Shown here in pieces: positions 56,428 to 64,000 of a DNA stretch of 64,000 nt; the stretch's first letter is position 1, and each line of letters opens with the position of its first letter. The DNA lies in NCBI GenBank assembly GCA_905181625.1, contig CAJIYJ010000003.1, positions 186,001 to 250,000 on the forward strand. The letters are read 5' to 3'. The notes beneath the pieces are model-generated. The model was given only the letters and a program-made list of their open reading frames with translations. It was not told where the DNA came from and made no database searches. Source of the stretch: an uncultured Flavobacteriaceae bacterium (GTDB taxonomy: Bacteria; Bacteroidota; Bacteroidia; Flavobacteriales; Flavobacteriaceae). Both the position numbers and the translations under genes were made by a program.

Positions 56428-57039
56428 ATGCATTATGACATAATTTTAACTTTTATTCTATCATCTTTAGTGCTAACTATTTCACCTGGTCCGGATATTT
56501 TATTTGTTATTTCTCAAAGTTTTAATCATGGTAAAAAAAGAGCAGTAATGACATCTTTAGGATTAACTACTGGTTTGTTTTTTCATACTTTTTTAGTAAT
56601 TATTGGTTTTTCTTTATTTATAAAAGAAAATCAAAATTTGTTTTTTTTTATGAAGTGTATAGGGGCATCTTATTTGGTTTATTTGGCTTTCATAACTTTT
56701 TTAAATAGAAAAAATAAATACAACAGTCAATTGTCTCTAAAAAATAATTCAAGTGGTTTTAATAGAGGGTTTTTAATGAATTTATTAAATCCAAAAGTTA
56801 GTATATTTTTTATTGTATTGTTTCCTAGTTTTTTATTTAGTGATCAGCTAAGTAATCAAATTCAATTTGCTGTTTTGGGAATATTGTTTTGGATTCAGGC
56901 TACTTTTGTTTTTGTTGCTGTTTCTTTGTTTGCTTCAAGGTTTAAAACTGTAATAGATAATGATAGTTTATTTGCGAAAAACTCGTTTTGGCTAGAAATA
57001 TTTATCTATCTTTTTATTTCTGTATGGATGTTTATGTGA
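56428..57039 (+). CDS. LysE/RhtB family amino-acid exporter
   Basis: A 203-residue inner-membrane protein with six hydrophobic segments. The family signature is near the start: LTISPGPDILFVISQ and GKKRAVMTSLGLTTG. NLLNPKVSIFF in the middle is also typical. It exports amino acids or related compounds; substrate is unknown. Start is the ATG of MHYDIIL. Confidence 0.92.
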   Translation: MHYDIILTFILSSLVLTISPGPDILFVISQSFNHGKKRAVMTSLGLTTGLFFHTFLVIIGFSLFIKENQNLFFFMKCIGASYLVYLAFITFLNRKNKYNSQLSLKNNSSGFNRGFLMNLLNPKVSIFFIVLFPSFLFSDQLSNQIQFAVLGILFWIQATFVFVAVSLFASRFKTVIDNDSLFAKNSFWLEIFIYLFISVWMFM

Positions 57040-57063
57040 TTTATAATTTAAATTAGCACTAAT

Positions 57064-57927
57064 ATGTCTTTAATTAAGGTTGTAGAATGTTCTAGGGATG
57101 CAATGCAAGGAATCAAAGACTGGATTCCTTCAAAAGATAAAATATCTTATTTACAGTCTGTTCTCTCTGTTGGTTTTGATGTTGTTGATTTTGGAAGTTT
57201 TGTTTCTCCTAATGCAATTCCTCAAATGAAGGATACTGGCTATGTTTTAGATAATTTGGATTTAAGTTTAACAAAATCTAAACTTTTAGCTATCGTTGCT
57301 AATTTAAGAGGAGCTAAAGAGGCGTGTAATTTTTCTCAAATTAATTATTTAGGTTATCCTTTTTCGATATCTGAAAATTTTCAAATGCGAAACACTAACA
57401 AAACAATTAAAGAATCAATTCAAGAGTTAGAAAGCATTAAGAACTTAGCTGAAATTAATGATAAAAAAATTGTTGTTTATTTATCAATGGGCTTTGGTAA
57501 TCCATATGGAGATCCCTGGAATTATGCGATAGTAGAAAGTTGGATTGACTTATTAAATAAAATGGACATTAATTTTATTTCTCTGTCAGATACAGTTGGA
57601 TCTGCAAAAGAAACAGATATTTCACAGCTTTTTTCTAATTCCATAATAAAATATCCTGGTATTGAATTTGGTGCTCATTTTCATACTAGACCTGATCAAT
57701 GGTATAAGAAAATTAATGCTGCTTTTGACGCAGGTTGTAGAGTGTTTGACGGAGCTATCCAAGGATTTGGTGGGTGTCCAATGGCTAAAGATGATTTAAC
57801 GGGAAACTTTCCAACAGAAAAGATAATCACCTATTTTAATTCAAAAAAAATATCTTTAAATATCAATTCTCTTAATTTCGAATCATGTTATAATCATGCT
57901 TCAAAACTTTTCAATCAACATACTTAA
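57064..57927 (+). CDS. Hydroxymethylglutaryl-CoA lyase-like enzyme
   Basis: A 287-residue TIM-barrel enzyme of the HMG-CoA lyase/DRE-TIM family, cleaving HMG-CoA to acetoacetate and acetyl-CoA in leucine breakdown. ECSRDAMQG carries the metal/catalytic region (the usual DGLQ is DAMQ), LSDTVGSA and GAHFHTRPDQW hold the later His ligands, and GGCPMAKDDLTGN the catalytic Cys loop. The first motif varies from the standard, so the exact substrate is open. Confidence 0.88.
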   Translation: MSLIKVVECSRDAMQGIKDWIPSKDKISYLQSVLSVGFDVVDFGSFVSPNAIPQMKDTGYVLDNLDLSLTKSKLLAIVANLRGAKEACNFSQINYLGYPFSISENFQMRNTNKTIKESIQELESIKNLAEINDKKIVVYLSMGFGNPYGDPWNYAIVESWIDLLNKMDINFISLSDTVGSAKETDISQLFSNSIIKYPGIEFGAHFHTRPDQWYKKINAAFDAGCRVFDGAIQGFGGCPMAKDDLTGNFPTEKIITYFNSKKISLNINSLNFESCYNHASKLFNQHT

Positions 57928-57987
57928 TTGTAATTCAATTAATTAGCTTTTAATCCTTATTCTTATTTAGAATAATTAAAAATAAGC

Positions 57988-58018
57988 TTGCATATTTTAG
58001 ATTTCTATCTTATGTTTG
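57988..58018 (+). promoter_or_regulatory. Porin-trio promoter, TTG-N20-TATGTTTG
   Basis: TTG at 57988-57990 and TATGTTTG at 58011-58018 with a 20-nt spacer match the Bacteroidota consensus fully. The implied start is near 58025, giving a short leader to the ATG at 58051. Confidence 0.65.
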
Positions 58019-58050
58019 CGCCTTATTTATAATTAATCTAAATTAAATCA

Positions 58051-59175
58051 ATGAAAAATTTATTATTACTAATGTTTATTTTATCAATTTCTTCAGCTGT
58101 CTTTGGACAATATAATAGTTCTGAGAGACAACTACTAAGTCTTCAATCAATGGCTAGTGGTCTTACTATAGGAGGCTATGGAGAAATTACATATAATGAT
58201 CCAGATTCTGGAGTTTCTGAAATTGATGTTCAAAGACTTGTAATGCTATTTGCTTATAAATTTGATGACAGAGTTTCTTTTATTACTGAAATTGAATTTG
58301 AACACGTTAAAGAAGTATACGTTGAACAAGCTTTTTTAAATTATGGAGTTTCTGATAATTTCAATTTAAGAGGTGGTCTAATGCTAGTTCCTATGGGTAT
58401 TGTAAATGAATACCATGAGCCAACAACTTATAATGGAGTTGAGAGGCCTAGTTTAAATAATAAATTAGTTCCTACTACATGGAGAGAAATGGGATTAGGA
58501 GTTTATGGAAGAATCAATAGTGCATCAATAAGATATCAAGCTTATGTTATGAACGGATTCATTTCATATAATGGAGAATATAAATTGAAAGGAACGAATG
58601 GTCTAAGATCTGGTAGACAAAAAGGTGCTGAATCTGTTGGAAGTAATGCAAATTTTGCTTCAAGAATTGACTATTACGGTTTGCTTGGTTTAAAACTTGG
58701 TTTAAGTTTTTATAATGGTAAAACACAAACAACTGATAAAAATATTATCGGATCTCAAGTAGGGCTATCTATGTTTGGTTTCGATGCTAGATATGTAAAA
58801 AACCGTTTTTCTGCTAGATCTGAATACATAAGCGCTTCATTATCTGATACTGACAAGTATAACCTTGCTTCTGGAAAAGATTTAGGTTCAAAAATGAGTG
58901 GATATTATATTGAAGGTGCATTCAATTTATTACCATCTTCAGCAAAACAAAAGCTTGATGCTTTTGTTAGATATGAAGATTTTGATACACATGCAGAAGT
59001 TGTAGGAAATTTAACAAAAAACGATTCGTTTCATAGAAAAGAAACTACTTTTGGATTCTCTTATCATTTAGCTGATGGAGCTGTGTTTAAAATGGACTGG
59101 CAATCAAAAGGCACGGCTGTTTTAGACAGTGAATCAAAGGGTCAATTTAATATGGGTATCGGAGTATTCTTTTAA
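58051..59175 (+). CDS. Porin-like outer-membrane beta-barrel
   Basis: A 374-residue protein with a signal peptide (about 1-19, FGQYN) and beta-strand alternation to a terminal Phe (FNMGIGVFF), fitting an outer-membrane barrel. Motifs: IGGYGEITYND, EIEFEHVKEVYVEQAF, NEYHEPTTYNGVERP. Similar flavobacterial proteins are called porins; the substrate is unknown. It is the first gene of a trio with an FMN-binding protein (27-nt gap) and a four-TM protein (12-nt gap), all under the promoter at 57988-58018. Confidence 0.85.
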   Translation: MKNLLLLMFILSISSAVFGQYNSSERQLLSLQSMASGLTIGGYGEITYNDPDSGVSEIDVQRLVMLFAYKFDDRVSFITEIEFEHVKEVYVEQAFLNYGVSDNFNLRGGLMLVPMGIVNEYHEPTTYNGVERPSLNNKLVPTTWREMGLGVYGRINSASIRYQAYVMNGFISYNGEYKLKGTNGLRSGRQKGAESVGSNANFASRIDYYGLLGLKLGLSFYNGKTQTTDKNIIGSQVGLSMFGFDARYVKNRFSARSEYISASLSDTDKYNLASGKDLGSKMSGYYIEGAFNLLPSSAKQKLDAFVRYEDFDTHAEVVGNLTKNDSFHRKETTFGFSYHLADGAVFKMDWQSKGTAVLDSESKGQFNMGIGVFF

Positions 59176-59202
59176 AAAAATAAATTAATAATTAATTAGT
59201 AA

Positions 59203-59742
59203 ATGGAACTGCTTAGAAAAATAAATTGGAGCTTTGTTTTGTTATGTTTTGTAGTTATGCTATGCAGTTCTTTTACTAACTCTAAGAGTATTTTAAAAAA
59301 AGTTAAAAAGGAAATTTCTAAAGTTTTTGTTATTGAAGACTTTGATTTAGATCCAGTTATAATTGAACAAAATAAAAATTTATTTTCAGATTTTTCAAAT
59401 AATAGACTATTAAAAATTAGTATTGAAAATAAACTTCTTGGCTATGCTTATTTAGGTACTGCACCAAGTAAGACTGAAACCTTTGAATATTTAGTTCTTT
59501 TTGATAATAATTTTATAATTAAAAAAGCAAAAGTTTTGTTGTATCGTGAAAGTTGGGGAGGAGAAATTGGAAGTAATAGATGGTTGAAGCAATTTGTTCA
59601 AAAAGATACAACTCATGAATTTAAGTATAGAGAAAATATTTCAGCAATTTCTGGTGCAACAATTTCTGTTAAATCTATGACAAATGCCATCAATCAGTTA
59701 CTAAGTTCTTTAAGTTTTTTAATTCAAAAGAAAATATTATAG
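59203..59742 (+). CDS. FMN-binding domain protein (probably flavinylated, extracytoplasmic)
   Basis: A 179-residue protein with an N-terminal hydrophobic signal or anchor (about 8-28) and an FMN-binding domain. The C-terminal ISGATISVKSMTNA matches the SGAT motif in which Thr receives FMN from ApbE in the periplasm; the residue two before Ile is Ser rather than the usual Asp. YRESWGGEIGSNRWLKQF is also typical. It would act as a one- or two-electron carrier. The neighbouring barrel and four-TM gene suggest an envelope redox route. Confidence 0.82.
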   Translation: MELLRKINWSFVLLCFVVMLCSSFTNSKSILKKVKKEISKVFVIEDFDLDPVIIEQNKNLFSDFSNNRLLKISIENKLLGYAYLGTAPSKTETFEYLVLFDNNFIIKKAKVLLYRESWGGEIGSNRWLKQFVQKDTTHEFKYRENISAISGATISVKSMTNAINQLLSSLSFLIQKKIL

Positions 59743-59754
59743 TATTTTTACTCG

Positions 59755-60246
59755 ATGTTTCAAATTAACAGTCTATCAGAATTATCAAAAGAGTTAAGAT
59801 ATTTAATTGCATCTTTTATTATTGTTTTAAGTGTTGGCTTTTTTTCTAGTATAAGTTTCGTGAATTATTCTAATAGTATTCAACCAAATGGGCTTGTAGA
59901 ACAGTACAATGGAAATGAATCTGATGTTAATGCAGAAGTAATGAAGTTTAAAAAGAGTGAAAGAGAAATTCTTATTATAATTCATTCTCATATTTTATCA
60001 ATGTCAGTTCTCTTTTTTATTGTTGGGTTATTACTTTGTTTTACCCCTACCAATGTTTATTTAAAGTATTTTCTAGCTATCGAGCCTTTTTTTTCAATTC
60101 TTTTAACTTTTGGTGGTATTTACTTTCTTTGGCTTGAAATACTTTGGTTTAAATATGTAGTTATTGTTTCTGGTGTTTTAATGACAATATCTTTTTTATT
60201 ATCTGTAATATTAATTATTAAGGACCTCAGACTTTTCAAGGCTTAA
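59755..60246 (+). CDS. Four-helix membrane protein of unknown function
   Basis: A 163-residue protein with four predicted helices (about 18-37, 72-95, 100-123, 128-152) and a polar loop after the first. The second helix starts IIHSHILSMS with two His, which could bind haem or a quinone, but I recognise no family. It lies 12 nt after the FMN-binding gene, just before guaB, so it is probably its membrane partner. Confidence 0.75.
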   Translation: MFQINSLSELSKELRYLIASFIIVLSVGFFSSISFVNYSNSIQPNGLVEQYNGNESDVNAEVMKFKKSEREILIIIHSHILSMSVLFFIVGLLLCFTPTNVYLKYFLAIEPFFSILLTFGGIYFLWLEILWFKYVVIVSGVLMTISFLLSVILIIKDLRLFKA

Positions 60247-60253
60247 TTTTTAG

Positions 60254-61762
<1,509 letters not shown>

Positions 61763-61769
61763 TATTATT

Positions 61770-62630
61770 TTGAGAATAAAAAATTTAACATTTATTGTTT
61801 TTTTCATTCTATTTTCTGGTTGTCAGTATTTTAAAACTAAACCTGAATCATCTTTAGCTAGAATTCAAGACAACTATTTGTATTTTGATGACATTAAAAA
61901 TATGATGCCTAAGAATATGTCAAAAGAAGATAGTCTGATATATATAAAAAATCAAGTTTTTAAATGGGCAAAAAATCACATTCTTTATGAAAAAGCTTTA
62001 ATCAACCTTGATAAAAACGAACAAGAAGAATTATTAGAGTTAGTGCAGTCTTATAAGAATGATTTACTTTCACATTATTATCAAGAAAAAATAGTTAAAG
62101 CTCTTATGGACACCTTGATTTTAGATAAAGAAATAAAAGATTATTATGATACAAATAAATCAAACTTTAAATTAAATCAGGATCTAGTAAAAGGCAGGTA
62201 TTTGAAAATTAAAAGTGATAATTATAACATGAATGATGTTATAAAAAGGTTTAAAAGGTTTAATGATAATGATATTTCTTTTTTAGATTCAATCTCTTTA
62301 CAATTCACTTCTTTTTATTTTAATGATTCTATATGGGTTAATAAAAACACCTTTTTTAATAGACTTCCAGAAATTAACAATTATATAAAAAATAGGATTA
62401 TAAAAAACTCATTATTTTATCAATTAGAAGATTCTTTAGAATTATATTTGATTAAAATAAATAGATCTATTTTTAGAAATGATTTAGCTCCTATTGAGTT
62501 TATTAGGCCTACTTTAAAACAAGTGCTTTTAAATAAACAGAAATTAGAGTTTATTAGTAAATTTGAAAAAGATTTAATAGATGATGCAATACAACAAAAA
62601 GAATTTGAATTTTATGAAACAAATAAGTAA
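61770..62630 (+). CDS. PpiC-type peptidyl-prolyl isomerase-like lipoprotein
   Basis: A 286-residue protein starting at a TTG (LRIKNLTFIVFFILFSGC), with lipobox Cys at about residue 18, so anchored in the envelope. The body is a helical SurA/PpiC-like chaperone arrangement (AKNHILYEKALINL, YDTNKSNFKL); the catalytic rotamase domain is not clearly recognisable. It overlaps the start of the next chaperone gene by 17 nt, indicating a joint unit. A longer frame from 61635 would overlap guaB and lose the signal peptide, so I reject it. Confidence 0.8.
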   Translation: MRIKNLTFIVFFILFSGCQYFKTKPESSLARIQDNYLYFDDIKNMMPKNMSKEDSLIYIKNQVFKWAKNHILYEKALINLDKNEQEELLELVQSYKNDLLSHYYQEKIVKALMDTLILDKEIKDYYDTNKSNFKLNQDLVKGRYLKIKSDNYNMNDVIKRFKRFNDNDISFLDSISLQFTSFYFNDSIWVNKNTFFNRLPEINNYIKNRIIKNSLFYQLEDSLELYLIKINRSIFRNDLAPIEFIRPTLKQVLLNKQKLEFISKFEKDLIDDAIQQKEFEFYETNK

Positions 62631-63999
62631 ATATTTTTTCTCAACGATTATACTATTATTTTTTAATTTATCTTTTTCTCAGGTTGATAATAGTTCAGAT
62701 GCATTTCAAAATAAAATTAAAATTGATGGCGTTTCTGCTGTAGTGGGTGAGTACGTAATACTTGAATCTGATGTAGACAAGACTTTAATTGACCTTCAAT
62801 CACAGGGAGTTTCAACTCAAAGCATTACTAGATGTAGTTTGTTAGGAAAACTGATGGAAGATAAACTATATGCTCATCATGCAGAACAAGATAGTTTAGA
62901 AGTAGATAATAATCAGATATACGCTTATGTAGATAGAACAATCGAATACTTTGTTGATCAGCTCGGTAGTTTAGATAAAGTAATAGAGTTTTATAAAAAG
63001 AAGGATGAACAGTCTTTTAGAACCGAACTTTTTGAAATTAATAAAGTGAATCAATTGTCCGAAAAAATGCAAAGTAAAATTGTAGAGGCAATTGAAATAA
63101 CTCCAGAGGAAGTTAGACAGTTTTTTAATTCAATTCCGAAATATGAAAGACCCGTGTTTGGAGCTGAGCTAGAATTAGCTCAAATCGTTATTAATCCTGA
63201 AGTTTCGTCTGAAGATGAACAAAAAGTTATTGACCGTCTTGAAACTATAAAAAATGATATAGTTGTTAATGGTTCTTCATTTGCAACAAAAGCTATTTTA
63301 TATTCTCAAGATCCAGGTTCAAGATCTACTGGAGGAAAGTATACTCTAAATAGAAATAGACCTCAAATGGTAAAAGAATTTAGAGATGCTGCTTATAGAT
63401 TAAGAGAAGGTGAGGTTTCTGATCCTTTCAAGACACCAAATGGATGGCATATCATAAAAGTAGATAAAATTAGAGGACAAGAAGTAGATGTAAGACATAT
63501 ATTATTGATTCCAGAAGTTACTATTGATGCTTTGGCTGAAGCTAAAAGAACTATTGATTTGATCAGAAAAAGAATTATTGATAAAGAATTGACCTTTGAA
63601 GAAGCTGCAAAATCTCTTTCAGATGAGGAAGAGACTAAAAACAATGGAGGTGTTCTTATAAATCCTACAACTGGCGATACTAAATTTGAACTTACTAAAA
63701 TGGATCCAGTTCTTTACAGCCAAGCTCAAAAATTAAAAGACAATGAAATTTCAAATTCTCTACTGGAAGAAGATAGAAGAGGAATTAAGAAATATAAAAT
63801 CATAAAGGTTAGTAACAGGTTTGATGAACATATTGCTGAGTACTCTCAAGATTATATTAAAATAAAAGAGTTAGCCTTAAAAGAAAAACAGCTTAAAAAA
63901 ATTCAAAGTTGGATGGTTGAAAAGATTGATGAAACTTACATCAACATAAACAAAGATAATAAAGACTGTAATTTTACTAATAAATGGGTAACAAAATAA
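62614..63999 (+). CDS. SurA-like periplasmic peptidyl-prolyl isomerase
   Basis: A 461-residue periplasmic chaperone: signal peptide to about residue 23, SurA N-terminal helical domain, then two rotamase (PpiC) domains, one about 170-270 with QDPGSRSTGGKYT and GWHIIKVDKIRG, one about 275-375 with VRHILLIP and LSDEEETKNNGG. It helps fold outer-membrane beta-barrels. The ATG at 62614 starts the signal peptide; the frame extends upstream without need. It overlaps the preceding lipoprotein gene by 17 nt and ends one base before the window edge. Confidence 0.9.
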   Translation: MKQISKYFFSTIILLFFNLSFSQVDNSSDAFQNKIKIDGVSAVVGEYVILESDVDKTLIDLQSQGVSTQSITRCSLLGKLMEDKLYAHHAEQDSLEVDNNQIYAYVDRTIEYFVDQLGSLDKVIEFYKKKDEQSFRTELFEINKVNQLSEKMQSKIVEAIEITPEEVRQFFNSIPKYERPVFGAELELAQIVINPEVSSEDEQKVIDRLETIKNDIVVNGSSFATKAILYSQDPGSRSTGGKYTLNRNRPQMVKEFRDAAYRLREGEVSDPFKTPNGWHIIKVDKIRGQEVDVRHILLIPEVTIDALAEAKRTIDLIRKRIIDKELTFEEAAKSLSDEEETKNNGGVLINPTTGDTKFELTKMDPVLYSQAQKLKDNEISNSLLEEDRRGIKKYKIIKVSNRFDEHIAEYSQDYIKIKELALKEKQLKKIQSWMVEKIDETYININKDNKDCNFTNKWVTK

Positions 64000-64000
64000 T

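Overview
The window comes from an AT-rich marine member of the Flavobacteriaceae (Bacteroidota). Evidence: a green-tuned proteorhodopsin beside retinal genes, a fused SecDF, a type IX secretion sorting tail, an ssrA tag reading GENNYALAA, DUF4293/DUF1599/DUF4920 family genes, and repeated promoters with the Bacteroidota -7 box TAnnTTTG. Genes are tightly packed and most of the window is core metabolism. Broken genes and scars are concentrated in a few intervals.

Layout. 1-2766: phototrophy module, with blh (cut by the left edge) divergent from proteorhodopsin, followed by lycopene cyclase crtY. Together they make beta-carotene, cleave it to retinal and fill the pump. 2751-5230: a decayed strip holding a thioesterase pseudogene, a 48-codon gene, a CBM9-like lipoprotein and a second, damaged copy of the ssrA 3' end that looks like an old attachment-site scar. 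5230-9281: ssrA, kdsA, typA (with the tail of a second typA behind it) and an FtsE-type ATPase. 9472-17198: asnB, gyrB, mdh and secDF, the last split by a 1-nt indel. 17201-20485: the minus-strand run folE-cysS-yidD-lgt. 20571-27347: an OmpP1/FadL-like barrel and a Gly/Tyr-repeat lipoprotein, then proS, tRNA-Glu, rpsT, rho and a DUF4293 gene.

27353-40261 is the accessory centre: one giant minus-strand surface-protein locus of about 12 kb, interrupted by many small indels. In protein order it carries a signal peptide, an Ig-like domain, a seven-blade-type FG-GAP propeller, four tandem 340-bp Ig-like units, a PKD/BspA-like block, more Ig-like units, a second propeller, long cadherin-like arrays with a blue-copper (cupredoxin) domain nested in one unit, then TSP3, SprB and type IX sorting domains. 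A fibronectin-like lipoprotein gene overlaps its stop codon by 4 nt.

40351-50654: housekeeping genes (phosphoesterase, truA, an MsbA-type ABC exporter, diadenylate cyclase cdaA, folP, DUF1599, ABC permease, tpiA, clpS, glutathione peroxidase, a trans-sulfuration enzyme coupled to bshB1, a DoxX-like protein). 50763-63999: tRNA-His, DUF4920, PhzF, S1/P1 nuclease, an unrecognised secreted protein, M28 peptidase, DUF3050, LysE exporter, HMG-CoA-lyase-like enzyme, a barrel/FMN-binding/four-TM trio, guaB, and two periplasmic PpiC/SurA-type chaperones.

Most single-base lesions are small indels, many of them in repeats. I could not separate true decay from assembly error by reading alone, and each claim says which is more likely.
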